Below are positions 36,612 through 48,579 of a stretch of 64,000 bases of DNA, in pieces. The notes beneath the pieces were generated by a model. The model did no database searches. It saw only the letters and a list, made by a program, of their open reading frames with translations, and was not told the origin of the DNA. Location of the stretch: positions 694,001 to 758,000 of the forward strand of contig NW_026731570.1 of the NCBI RefSeq assembly GCF_028476545.1, read 5' to 3'. The stretch comes from Physella acuta (Eukaryota > Mollusca > Gastropoda > Physidae). Numbering within the stretch: the first letter of the stretch is position 1; each line of letters opens with the position of its first letter. The position numbers and the translations under genes are program-made.

Positions 36612-38306
36612 TTAAGACATCGGGTGATGGTACGCCATGTGCGACTTCATGCCCTCTTCGGGGAGGTACACTTCGCATTCGCTACAGTGAAGGATGTATG
36701 CACTCTCGTGATAGTCCTGATAGTGGGCGCCTATGTCATTGTGGACTTTTTGGTTTTTGCAGATGGTGCACCGTTTAAGCTCCGCATGTATTGTGTTCTC
36801 ATGGTTTCTTGTTTCCCTAATTTTTGGGAAATGTTCGGTGCAGAAGAAGCAGCTGTAAAATCTTTCCTTGCGTTTTTGTTCTTTAAATGTTTTGCCTTGT
36901 TCCGTGGGGCTATTTTTACTTTTCCTTTTCGATGGCGGGGCTTGATCTGTTTCTGCGATTGGGCATTTTTTTTCCTTGTTTTGGGATGTTGTTGGCTTTC
37001 TGATTGGGGGTTGAGCTGTGGTTGTGCTTGGGGTTGTTAGTTTTCCCGATGATGTTGGTGGTGCTATTGGTTGCTTCGGTGCGGGAGTTTTGACGACTGG
37101 TGATTTCGCTTTATTTGTTGGTTTACTTGATGTTTTGGGAGGGCTGGTTGGTTCCCTGAACGTTATTTTCGCTTCCATCGGTTCTGGGGCTGCGGTGCAG
37201 TTGTTACTGGTTCTTGTGTTGCTGGTAGTTGTAAACTGGGGGTGTTTGCGCTCGCTTGTTGGTCCGTCTGATTTGTGGGCGCTGTTGGCTGCTGCAGTGT
37301 AGATGTAGCCTTATATGGTGCTGTTATAGTTGTCGGTGAGGAAGGTTGTTGTTCCCACTCTTGATCTCTCTGGTGGTATTGACTTGTCCAATGTTGTGTT
37401 CAACCACATGATTGGCAGGCTTGTCGTCTTCCAGGTAAGGACATGAGGATGTTGATGGGTCTGTTTTTATAGTTAAACTTGATATAATGTGGTATAGTGT
37501 TCGGAGTGTCGGAGAAGATGGTGAAGCTGCGGTTGTTTGTGTATGGGATACTGTTTACTATTGGTTCTTTTTTGCTTATTATTCTGAGAGCCTTTAGCAG
37601 TGCATCGTTCTCTAGTGCTGGTGGGACCCACCTAAGTGTGCCATTGATTCTATCTTTGTGGTAGATTGAAAAATGCAGTGTGTAGGGCCCATACTGTTTG
37701 CTTGTATTATCCATCGTCGCTACGTTAAAAGCGTCAGATGAGAAGAACCACGTGTCACTTCGGCCGTAATTCATCAGCAGAATCTGTTGTGGACTTATCA
37801 GTTTTCGGATAATGTGCCCTCGAAGATTTGGATGTCCATTCGTTTGAATTGTCACTTGCATTGTTGTGTTTGGTGTTGGTTGGCTGGAGAACAGATCTGG
37901 GCTCTCTTCTTCGGGCATCTCGATTATTAGGGTAGTTGAATTCGTTGTAGCTGAAAAGGGTTGGGCCCAGGATTTTATTAAGCCACCCGAACCGTAGTCC
38001 GGGTGGCTCCTCCCCAAGTCTCTCGACCCAGGGGGAACATCCAAGGGCGCAACCCCTTTGGTGATGTTGATAATATCTGCATAGGTCAGGGGTCGGCAAC
38101 CTTTTGAAGCGGAAGAGCCAAAAGTTACAATTTTCAAAATTTTCCTGGTTTTAAAGAGCCACTAACATTTTTTTTTATTTCAAATATTTTATTTTTGTAT
38201 TAAGATTATTAGTATTTGTTCAAAGAGCTGGAGAGCCGCATCTTGATATCAAAAGAGCCGCATGCGGCTCGCGAGCCGCAGGTTGCCGACCCCTGGCATA
38301 GGTCAT
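36612..38306 (-). pseudogene. LINE ORF1 type 1, with C2H2 fingers, interrupted by a MITE
   Basis: Best-preserved ORF1. On the minus strand it starts ATGACCTATGC at 38306 (M-T-Y-A), is broken after four codons by the hAT MITE 38087-38295, and continues DIINITKGVAPLDVPP. Blocks: GGLIKSWAQ, YGRSDTWFFSSDAF, GTLRWVPPAL, then knuckle RQACQSCG, where a stop follows and the last Cys is replaced by Tyr. The second frame (36612-37178) has a Pro/Thr/Lys-rich linker, a basic NKEKK stretch and three C2H2-type fingers (CFFC..H..H, CTIC..H..H, CSEC..H..H) before a TAA at 36612. No ORF2 follows. Flanked upstream by R copy 7. Confidence 0.85.
38087..38295. mobile_element. hAT MITE, 8-bp TSD, in LINE ORF1
   Basis: A 209-bp element. 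The ends CAGGGGTCGGCAACC and GGTTGCCGACCCCTG are perfect 15-bp inverted repeats; the target duplication GCATAGGT is perfect (38079-38086, 38296-38303). Carries the GAGCCGCATGCGGCTCGCGA subterminal block. Removing it and one duplication restores the first codons of the LINE ORF1. Confidence 0.95.
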
Positions 38307-38439
38307 TTATTTAGGAAGATGACATGATTGGCAGTTAACTATGCGGAATATTATTAGTCTACTATATAAAGCTCAATTCTGTATGTAAAAAAAAAATATG
38401 CAGATATAAGGTTACGGTGTACCACCGACTGATGGGAGT

Positions 38440-39061
<622 letters not shown>

Positions 39062-39074
39062 CTGTGACATTTTT

Positions 39075-40432
39075 ATTAGTAAGAGCCATGTATGAAGGAT
39101 GCATTTCTAGAAAACAACAAAGTACGGTAGCAATTTCTTTCAGTTTGAACACCCTTGTATCAAATTCAATTTATTACATTCACTGATCTGTGTTAGTTGT
39201 TTCTTTTGTAGTCCATCTTAGAGTTAAAGTTAGGCTAAATATTATTTAGCAGCACATCTGAAACACGTGTAGCATTTGAAAAATAAGATATTTATATAAA
39301 AAACGTCTACTAACTAAACGGTAAGATTAAATTTATTTCAAGAAGATGTAAGAGATAAAATATATAAAAATGTATGACATATTCAAATGCAAAAAGCACA
39401 CAATAAAACCCATACGTTGTAGTTTTACTTCATGTATCAAGTCACAGAGAGACGGACAGACGTAAAAAGCCAATTAGAAAGTAATAACGATTATAGAAAA
39501 CAGCTTTGTTATAACAAAAACAGTTATAAATCATCTCCAGTTCGCACCCCAGATACATGAGACACATGAAATTGAGTGCAGTGATTTAAATTATCTCGCG
39601 ATATATAGAAGGGGGGGGGGGGGGGTAGTGTGTTCAGCACAATGCTAAGCCGCTGTTACTTTGCCTAACGCTAATCAGTGGAGTGGCGTGGTCTAGCGGC
39701 AGAACGCACGCTTGACGCTCTGGATGTCCCGGCTAGGTTACTTTTTATTATATTCATGCAAGAAAACGCTGGCTTGCATGAATATCTTGACCCGAAGATC
39801 GTCAGCACTCCAGATAACTTCTTCACCTCACTTTACTATCCTGGGAGACTATTCCATGCGTCACATATTAGTGCATCAACTCGCAGCATATCTTTTAGAG
39901 TCGTCCTTTTGTGCAGCGTAACGTGCATGTTTTACTGGACCTCCAATTCTCCTAACTTGCTCGTGATTTCCGTGAACTTACCACTCCACAAATGTTTGGT
40001 TGTCAAATCCAGGAACCTATTCATAACGTTTGAGATCGTAGAAAACTCCGGAAGACCTTTAGAACTGACCGGTCCGAATTTTCCCTACATCACATCAATC
40101 TCTCTGAAAACGGGCGATAAACAACAAACAACAAACAACACAAATTTCTCTAAAATTAGCATTACTGTTTAAACGTAAGCACTACACATAACAGCTTATC
40201 ACTAATTAATCAAGCATTAAAATTCTCAATATTTTTGAAAACCTAAGCGAAGCTAGACAGCATGCCTAGTTCTAATAGAATAGCGCGTGTTTATTGTTTA
40301 TAACTATTATTATATTATTATATTATTATTATTTCGTTCATTATCGAGTATTGCAGAAAAAACATGTTAATGAGTTTTGAAAATAAGATAATTATTAATT
40401 TGTGTGCATGGAGCCGTAGGGTGCCGACCCTG
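39075..40432 (-). pseudogene. hAT transposase remnant, left-arm copy
   Basis: On the minus strand, broken frames read LDLTTKHLWSGKFTEIT, LRVDALICDAWNSLPG and VLTIFGSRYSCKPAFSCMN, the C-terminal dimerisation/catalytic end of hAT transposases. The terminus GGTGCCGACCCTG ends at 40432. The plus-strand 164-codon frame at 39678 is only its antisense. SINE pieces lie at about 39615-39740. The inverted partner is 50429-51750, about 92% identical over that antisense translation. Confidence 0.82.
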
Positions 40433-40499
40433 ATCCATTACATTTATTTCTTTTTTAATCTAATATAAAAAGTTCAATTAATTTTTTTAATTAACATCA

Positions 40500-40690
40500 G
40501 CAAATTTAACATAGTTGAATTTATACATAAACAAAATAAACGATAGTTTTTAATATTTATGTCCAATTTTGACAGGACTTTATTTGGAAGGGGTACATTT
40601 GCGGGCGGGGGTGGGGGTGGTCCATTACATTTGCCCGCTAACAAACAAAAATTCGCAGACATAATTTCTAAACCCGTGGTAGTCCTCAAG
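40500..40690. repeat. arm segment shared with 49950-50400
   Basis: Flanks ACATAGTTGAATTTATACAT and the CGCAGACATAATTT side match the right arm in reverse. The middle differs: G-rich filler here, a solo LTR there. Confidence 0.65.
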
Positions 40691-40719
40691 GAAGTACTTT
40701 GTCACACGTCTTGGTATGA

Positions 40720-41560
40720 TTATTCAGCTGGATGATACTAGTTACATTTAAGTATTGTTGTTGGATTGACATAAAAAATTACTGGAAGTTGTAATTAACG
40801 ATGTGTTATAAATCACCGAATGTTTAAATTAGTTTTTTACATTTATTTTTCTATAATTAATATTAATGTTTGTTTACTTGTTTTTGTTTTAAAATTTATT
40901 ACTATTTTTTTTAATTTATTTTATCGTTTAATTTTATAATTACCTTTCTTTAAACAAAAACATTGTTTGTTTTCTCCCCTGACAATAAAGTTCCACACGC
41001 GAGATAATTTAAAACTAACAAAAGACGACAGCAAACCGCTGTGAACTGTGTTGCACCTTGGTGAACTCTCGGGACTAACAATAATAATCTGTCTCAATGT
41101 TTAGTTTCACGTGGGGGGGGGGGGGGGAGGTGTGTGATGGAATCTACTATGGCGGAGTTGAATGTTTGGGGGATTTTGGTGGAGACTATTTTTGTATCGA
41201 GTTTAGATTTGGGAGATTGTTAGTGTGGGAGAGTTTAGTGTGGGAGAATTTAGTGTGGGAGAATATAGTGTGCGAGAATTTAGTGTGAGAAAATTTAATG
41301 TGGGAGAATTTAGTCTGGGAGAATTTATTGTGGGTAAATTTAGTGCGGGAGAATTTAGTGTGGAAGAATTTAGTGAGCGATAATTTAGTGTCGGAGAATT
41401 TAGTTTGGCAGAATTTGATGTTGGAAAATTTAGTGTGGGCGAAATGATTGCGATTTAGTGTAGGCAAGGCAAATGATTTGGATTGGTGTGTTTACAATAA
41501 TATCTACTGTTGGTGTGAGGGGGTTTACTGTGGGTATGTTAGTTGAGTGGGGTTGTTAGG
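40720..41560 (-). mobile_element. LINE leader R, copy 8
   Basis: Minus-strand R with about 14 15-mers (41220-41450) and a G run at 41104. Mirror partner of copy 10. Confidence 0.85.
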
Positions 41561-41639
41561 TATCAGTAGATGTGTGTGTGTTTTGGGGGGAGGGGGATTA
41601 ATGGACGCATGTTGTGTGTGGGTGGGATTAGTTGACGCA

Positions 41640-41727
41640 TTTCGTTCGGGGGGGGGGGGGGGGGCGGTAGAATTTTTTTTTCGGGGGGGGGGGGGGGCGA
41701 AGAGATGCCTGGAAGAAACTCTGGACA
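41640..41727. mobile_element. MITE right-end fragment
   Basis: Two poly-G runs, then GAAGAGATGCCTGGAAGAAA and CTCTG, the right end of the 62193 MITE family. The left end is absent. Confidence 0.65.
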
Positions 41728-41756
41728 CCACGTAAACGCACACCGTTACCCCCCCC

Positions 41757-42070
41757 CCCCCCCACCCCGGTCTCTAGGCAGATAGCTACAACCCTTACCA
41801 GTCTGGTGAGCTGTGGTTCACTCTAAATGTTTACAATCGTTGAGCCGGGATATTTTAGTTTAGAAACTAAGAGGAGGTAATAACAAGTTCTGCTTGATCT
41901 TTTCATTGTAGTCTGTAAACGGTCGTCCCTGACAGCTGCTTTCACGGGGGCGTGAAAGGGGGGGGGGAGGGACGGTAGTGTCGAATTCACAAATTATAAA
42001 TTACTGAAAAGTGAAAAATAAATCAACTAAATAACGGCATATGATACGCCGCGGGTCGGTTCGTGTTACT
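41757..42070 (+). repeat. TA-family repeat unit, partial
   Basis: Matches the 1170-2275 units from CTGGTGAGCTGTGGTTCACT through the hairpin close GATACGCCGCGGGTCGGTTC. Confidence 0.75.
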
Positions 42071-42074
42071 TATT

Positions 42075-42255
42075 ACGTTACTTGTATAACGGTGCTTTTG
42101 TTAGCCCTATATCTAAGACTAAATAGTAGGGGGAAAAACATGTCTTAAACCCTTTATGTTAACGAACTTTTACAAGCGCTAAAACGGGTTGGCTGGTGCT
42201 GACTTGTTGTCACCTTCATTAACTTTAGCTGCTTTTGATGTTTTCTCCAGTACCA
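42075..42255 (-). mobile_element. LINE ORF1 tail joined to R start
   Basis: On the minus strand: ORF1-tail sequence (AAAGCAGCTAAAGTTAATGA), then TTTTAGCGCTTG and the R start. This is the uninterrupted, empty-site version of 47500-48690, where a 1-kb hAT element sits between those parts. Confidence 0.75.
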
Positions 42256-43566
42256 GGCCGTGTACCGATCTATCAGTTTAGTTAGCGGGCGTACTACATA
42301 CTAGACCACACTGTCCTGTTTGATAACATTTAACAAATCTTGGGGATACGGGATCTGTAAAAAAACGTCTGGCAACAATGAGGATAAGCTGTGGATGGGG
42401 GAGGGGAATGAGTGTAAAAAGAGGGACTTCATTTGTGAACGATAAGGGGCAGATTCAATTCCGTACTTCGTTTAGAAAAGCAAACGGTACCCTACGACTT
42501 TATAGCTAAATTATAAACCATACTTTACATATTTTAAACTTCATTTTTAGATGTAGTATTCGAAAAAATCAATCTCACTAACTTAACAAAAGAATCAACT
42601 CACTTAGCACCCGATTCAAAGGTCTTTAACTCAGAAAGTCCCCCCCCCCCCCTTATGCAATCGTTATATGTGTGTGTGGGTATCAAGCAAATCAATATAG
42701 GCCTTTTTTTTACAAGGGTAAGTTTTATTCTTTAGCAAGATAAACTAATGGGATATGAAATAAATGAAGACTATCAGTGTACACATTCAGCTTGTTACAA
42801 TAGAATGAACACACTCGTAAAATGTGTTTTTAACTAATATTTCTTATATTAATAACATTTTGGATCCCGCACAGTCTACTTGGTGAATTTAATCAACCAC
42901 TGTTCCATTAATAATATCCACTTTTGGCTTATAATGTTTACGACAGCTTAGATACATCTTTATTTTATATTTTAAATAGACCTAATGGCCTAATAATATA
43001 ATACAAATATAATGGAATACAAAAGCGGAGAAAGGTAGCATCGATATCGCTAATACTTAGGCCTACGGGTCTATTTTGTTAGTCGGGTTTTACAGCATGT
43101 AAACAACTGAAGAAGAAAGTAAAACATTTGTGAAAATCACATTAAACATGTTCACACTAAATTCAAATTAAGTTTGAATGTTTTCCTATATTAGTTGATC
43201 TAAGTGAGTTCCGTTACGTGACGTCAGACAAATAAACCGCTAGATTATCACGTGGTTCCGTGCACGCGAGCCTCGTGTGAGAAACGTCATCATATTGTGT
43301 GACACGTCATCATATTGTGTGACATGTCATCACTTAGGTGACCTAGGACACCACGCGACAAAAATCTGGTCAAAAACTAGTTGACTTTGGATCAAGAGCT
43401 CCACCAACGACTGTTTTGACGGGAGTAAATTGTATGGATCGCGACCATAATTGTCTAATGTCGAGTAGCTAATTAATTAGCTAAATTAGACTTCGTCAGA
43501 CATCTCGACTTAATTAGCAAAAACGGGGTTTCCGGTCGAGTCGTCTATAGACATAAAAATTAAAGT

Positions 43567-43625
43567 ATGTGGGTTTGTGTGTGTGTGTGTGTCTGTGTGT
43601 GTGTCTGTGTGTGTCTGTGTGTGTG
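43567..43625 (+). repeat. (GT)n microsatellite
   Basis: GT repeats with regular CT interruptions (GTGTCTGTGTGTG). Confidence 0.93.
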
Positions 43626-44274
43626 CCCTTTGTGTATGGCTATACCTTTTATCTAGTCGCCGTGAAACTTTGGTTAGTTGATAAAAATACTTCCTGAATA
43701 AGAATTGAATTTTATTAAAATCTTAAACTTTGCTAAGTATCTACTAGTTTCTTACTTACTACAGTAATACAATCGTATAATGTGTTCAACTATTGAGTGT
43801 TACATTTAAGAACAAATATGAAGATTAAGAAGAGTTAACGACAAATCTATATTTGCAAACCCCCCCCCCCCCCCCCCACCTAATATTTCTAAAAACAAAG
43901 AAAGAAACAGTATTAAAGTATGTCGATTCTTTCACTGTACACGATCTAGATCTGGCTATTTATTGATCCCATGTTGCTGTTTTATTGACAGAACCACAAT
44001 ATCATGAATTATAGAAAGCTACAAGAGACAGCTGAAACAGATCATTCCCTCAGGCTCGGCCATAATCCCTATATAACATTACTGTAAGCCATCTCTACTC
44101 TCTTGTTCGGGTAGGGGGGGCGGGGGGGAGGGGGAGATTTTGATCAGAGGTTACCTCCATGATGTGTGACGTCACGACAAGAAACATGGCGCCCACGGCT
44201 TATGATCACATGCATGATTGATGCTGGGAGACGGGCATCACGTGACAGCTGCTAAGAGAAAAGTTATTTCATTC

Positions 44275-44815
44275 CGTGGTGCGGTTTACTAGTGGGCTAA
44301 TTATGGTCTAGTTTTTAAGGTTCCGGTTAAATCAGTGGCGCGGTTAGCTTAGCAGTCCGGCTAAGTCTGTATTCCGGCCAACGCAGTGGTCCGGTAAAAT
44401 CAGTGGTCCGGCAAAAATCACTGATCCGGCTTACGGGTCCGGCTAATTCAGTGGTCCGATACTCAGTGTTCCGATTAACTTATTGATGCGGCTAACTCAT
44501 TGGTCCGGCTAGTTTAGTGATCCGGCTAATTCAGTATTCCGGCTAACTCTGTGGTCTGGCTAAATCATTAGTCCGGCTTACGGGTCCCGCTAAGTGAGTG
44601 GTCCGGTTAGTTTAGTGGTCCGGCTAACTCTGTCGTCAGGCTAAATCCTTGGTCCGGCTTACGGTTTCGGCTAACTTAGTATTCCGGCTAACCCAGTGAT
44701 GCGGCTAACTCAGTGGTCCGGCTAGCTCCGTGATCCGGTTTACAAAGTGTTCCGACTAAGTGTTCCGGGTAACAGGTCCGACTAAGTGTTCCGACTACCG
44801 GGTCCGGCTATCTTA
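44275..44815 (+). repeat. degenerate GGTCCGGCTAA minisatellite
   Basis: About 30 imperfect units of 16-19 bp built on GTGGTCCGGCTAACTCA. No counterpart elsewhere in the window. Non-coding. Confidence 0.9.
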
Positions 44816-45039
44816 CCACGTGTCAAACAGATCCGGTTACCGACCTTGTTACCACCGCGCTGATTGTGTTTCTCACCCGGCTGGTCAATGATTGATGCAC
44901 GTGCTACTGGGGTGTACTCACGCCGTGCTGATCCGTGTACCCGTGCGATACCCTCTAGAGAGCGATTGGTAATTTTTTTGTGTTAAGACCTGCTGAAGAA
45001 TTAGGGAGAGGCGGGGGTGGGGTGAAGTGGGGGTGAAAT

Positions 45040-45440
45040 ACCCACAGATAATTAGTTTTAGTCCCGAGAGTGCACCAAGGTGTTACACAGTTCACAGCGG
45101 TTTGCTGTCGTCTTCTGTTTCTGTCAAAATATCTCGCGCGTAGAACTTTTTTTGTCAGGGGAAATAATAAACAATGTTTTATTTTAAGGGAGGTAATTAA
45201 GAAATTAAACGACAAAAAGAAAAGAAAAAAGAATTAATACATATTGAAACAAAAACAAGTAAACAAACTTTAGTATTAATTATAAACAAAATTAAATTAC
45301 AAGGAAAGTATTTAAAACTTTTGGTGATTAATATCAATATGTTAATCACAACTGCTAGTAATTGTTAGCTGCTAATCCAATAATAAATAGTCAATAGTAT
45401 CAACAAGCTGTAATATTAAAATCAAGAAAACTGAATCGTC
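45040..45440 (+). mobile_element. LINE leader R, copy 9 (3' part)
   Basis: Starts at CCGAGAGTGCACCAAGGTGT and keeps only the 3' R blocks to AACAAGCTGTAATATTAA. The 15-mer part is missing. Confidence 0.8.
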
Positions 45441-46391
45441 AATTACTACAAGACCTACATAAGTTGTGTTTTTATATCTGTTACCCAGTACTTGTATTCT
45501 ATTATTGTGTGGCAACAAATTTACGAGTATCTAGTATTCTATTTTTCAGCCTTAAGAGACCCACCAAGGACAGGGGCAGAAACCTGCGGCTAGCGTTCTG
45601 AATGCGGCTCACTTGACGCACAAATATTAATAGCTATATTATTTTATTTTCAAAACTCATACACATATTATTTTCAACACTCGATAATGAGGGATATACT
45701 AATAAACATTAATAATAAACTATCGCTAGTTTATTAGAATATTTATCTACTCCCTATTTCAATGTACTTCCTATTTACTTGTTTATCCCAAATTGCAACA
45801 TTCAACTCCATGGTGGATTTCACAAAGAAACTAAGCGTGCTAAATGTAAAACTTCAAGGAAAGGAAAATCCAGCCTATGCCTTGCACGAGGAAGATGAAT
45901 GTAGCGAAAACAAAAACAAATAACTTCATTTTGTTGAAAACACGGAGAGCGGTAAATTACTTTATTTCGAAAAATCTGAAAATGCCGCGAGTTGAGGCCC
46001 TATTATGTGACGCATGGAATATTCTTCCAGAATGCTACAGTGAGATGAAGAAGTTGGCATTTGGATCTTCGGGTCTACACATTCAGATATTCATGCAAGG
46101 AGACGCTTGCTTGCATAAATATAATATAAAAGAAAAGTAAAAAGCCGACTTACAAATAAAAATCAAAGGGCGTGCTTAAAACTGGAAACAACAAATTATG
46201 AGCCAATTTATAGCAAACTTTCAAAGGAACGCAAGGCTAAAACTTATGTAAATAGTATTCAGTAATTAAAGTTACAATAGTTGATTAATGATTGTATTTA
46301 TTTAGCAGAGCTAAATATAATAATTTAATATGTTTTTTCTGCAAAACATGTGTATGTTTGTATATGAATAAATATTATTTCATATTGAAAG

Positions 46392-46392
<1 letters not shown>

Positions 46393-46483
<91 letters not shown>
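46393..46483. repeat. (TA)n microsatellite
   Basis: About 45 TA units abutting the TA-family units. Confidence 0.97.
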
Positions 46484-46487
<4 letters not shown>

Positions 46488-47117
46488 CTCCTCTTCGAGC
46501 CGTTAGAAAACAAGCTGCAAACGCTCTCCCTACCTCCCCACCCCTACATGGTTTTAGTGAGCTGTGTTCACTCTAAATGTTTACAAGCAGAGCCAACGAT
46601 TTTAAACGTAGGGGGGGGGGGGAGGGGGGGGAGGAAGGGGGGGGGGGTTATGGTCCTTAACGAGCTACTTATAGTGTTTTAAAGAAATATTTTCAGTGTC
46701 AGCGTTGGTACTGTCGAATTCACAAATTATGAATTATTGAAAATTAGAAACAACTAAATAGCGGCGTATGTTATGCCGCGGGCCGGCTCGTATATATATA
46801 ATTCTCTTCTTCGAGCCGTTAGAAAACAAGCTGCAAACGCTCTCCCTACCTCCCCACCCCTACATGGTTTTAGTGAGCTGTGTTCACTCTAAATGTTTAC
46901 AAGCAGAGCCAACAATTTTAAACGTAGGGGGGGGGGGGGGAGGAGGGGGGAGGGAAGGAAGGGGGGGGGGGGGTTATGGTCCTTAACGAGCTACTTATAG
47001 TGTTTTAAAGAAATATTTTCAGTGTCAGCGTTGGTACTGTCGAATTCACAAATTATGAATTATTGAAAATTAGAAACAACTAAATAGCGGCGTATGTTAT
47101 GCCGCGGGCCGGCTCGT
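46484..47117 (+). repeat. TA-family repeat, two near-identical units
   Basis: Units 46484-46797 and 46798-47117 differ at a handful of positions, mainly G-run lengths, and are nearly identical to 1170-1486. Such likeness at 45 kb distance points to recent spread. Confidence 0.9.
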
Positions 47118-47262
47118 ATATATTAATATATGTAAATGTAATCCTAATAAAAATATTACAATATTGAAATAAAATGTTAGTGGCTCTCTAAAACCTGCGA
47201 AATTGTGGAAATTATAACTTTTTGCACTCGGTCTCAAATGGTTGCCGACACCTGACCTAGGG

Positions 47263-47558
47263 GAAATCTTAGGTGGGAGGTTCCGTCACAAATACCAGCA
47301 AATCAACTAACCATTTTTCAAAGATCAACTACGCAATACTTCTTTATCTACGACACACAATTAGTTCACTACCAACAACTTCACGATTACTCTGACGACA
47401 CCAACCTAGGAGAAATCTTAGGTGGGAGGCTCCGTCACAACGACCATCAAGTCAACTCGACATCAACAACCAAAAGGAAGATAGAGGACAGCCCAGAACG
47501 AGAGAAAACATCAAAAGCAGCTAAAGTTAATGAAGGTGACAACGTGTCAGCACCCACC
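47263..47558 (+). pseudogene. LINE ORF1 tail fragment
   Basis: Broken frames include DTNLGEILGGRLRHN and a basic tail TTKRKIEDSPEREKTSK, similar in style to the ORF1 linker of this LINE. AATCTTAGGTGGGAGG occurs twice 150 bp apart, a local repeat. Confidence 0.5.
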
Positions 47559-47648
47559 CAGTGCCGGCGCCAGGTTATTTAGCGCCCTAGACAAAACTTA
47601 TTAAAACGCCCCACCCCCTCTTCCCAGCAATTTTGTGTTCAAGTCCCC

Positions 47649-47728
<80 letters not shown>

Positions 47729-48566
47729 TTTTAGATTCTAAATTAAATCATTTCATTGCAAAGTATTTCCATCGTGAGACACGAAACCACACAGAGATAG
47801 GCTCGAACTCATTTCTGGCCTGGAGTAATAAAGTTTTTTTCATAACATTTCTCATTTACGCCAGAAAATTATGAAATACCATGAATCCATGACACCTGAT
47901 ATGTATAATGGTTCCCCGGGTGGTTTTTTTTTTTGCATTTATACAAATAATTTGGAATTAACTCTTTTTTTTAGAGTCATTCGTCAGGATGCTTAATTTA
48001 AATAATTATTATGAGAAGAATTTTTAGTTTTAATTTGCTTCGTAAAAAAACATTTTAAATAGTTTTATCGTCACCCCGATTCGACTATATAAAGGAGAGA
48101 ATAAGTCATGGAAGTGGTTTAAAGATTTGGCTATTTTTCACACTACAACTTATGTCGGTTTTTCTTTCTCTCTACGCAACAGTGTGTTTTAGTTAGTGTA
48201 GAACAATTACTGGAGCAATCGAATATTTTTTTTTTGTTTTGACAAAACAACTATTCTATTGATGTGCAAAAAAAAAAATATATAATTTTTTGTCCGCAGA
48301 AAAAAGTCTGGAAGAAACATTGATAAAAAAGCGCCCCGACCTTTTCAAATGAGGGAGGCGGGGCCTAATTTAACCAACCCGCAGGATAGTTTGTCCTGGG
48401 CGCCTAAATAGATAGGTACGCCTTTGTATATAGTTTATATAATATAATCGAAGTTATCAATTATAATGTACTTTTTAATTATGGCGATTACACATGTTTG
48501 CCCCCCCCCCCCCCTTACGGGCAGCGCCGTAGGCGACCGCCTAGTTTAAAGGTAGCGCCGGCCAAG
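47559..48566. mobile_element. hAT-like element, 1008 bp, 8-bp TSD and empty site
   Basis: The ends CAGTGCCGGCGCCAGG and TAGCGCCGGCCAAG are imperfect inverted repeats. The perfect target duplication is CACCCACC (47551-47558, 48567-48574). The left arm keeps the unoccupied site at about 42190-42215 in reverse (GTCAGCACCAGCCAACCCG). Interior AT-rich with (TA)n at 47653-47723; no transposase recognised. Confidence 0.88.
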
Positions 48567-48579
48567 CACCCACCACCCC

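Larger units (their letters stand above)
42256..45035. other. central spacer of the palindrome
   Basis: Mostly unique-looking DNA with no gene recognised. Contains a poly-C run at 42638, near-duplicate CGTCATCATATTGTGTGACA words at 43285-43325, a (GT)n tract at 43567-43625, poly-C at 43861-43877, and the minisatellite at 44275-44815. Confidence 0.5.
45571..47254 (+). mobile_element. hAT transposon remnant with later insertions
   Basis: The ends CAGGGGCAGAAACCTGCGG and GGTTGCCGACACCTG are flanked by imperfect duplications ACCAAGGA and ACCTAGGG (6 of 8). 45870-46140 retains transposase C-terminal sequence (ALLCDAWNILPECYSEMKKL). (TA)n at 46393-46483 and two TA-family units at 46484-47117 lie inside. 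Decayed, older than 34101-34909. Confidence 0.8.

Noticed and set aside
36624-37302. Two plus-strand frames of 138 and 94 codons
   Set aside because: Antisense to the LINE ORF1, whose knuckle and C2H2 fingers lie on the minus strand.
39678-40172. 164-codon frame starting MEWRGLAAER, repeated at 50654-51151
   Set aside because: Conserved in both arms, but it is antisense to hAT transposase motifs, and a duplicated transposon explains the conservation.
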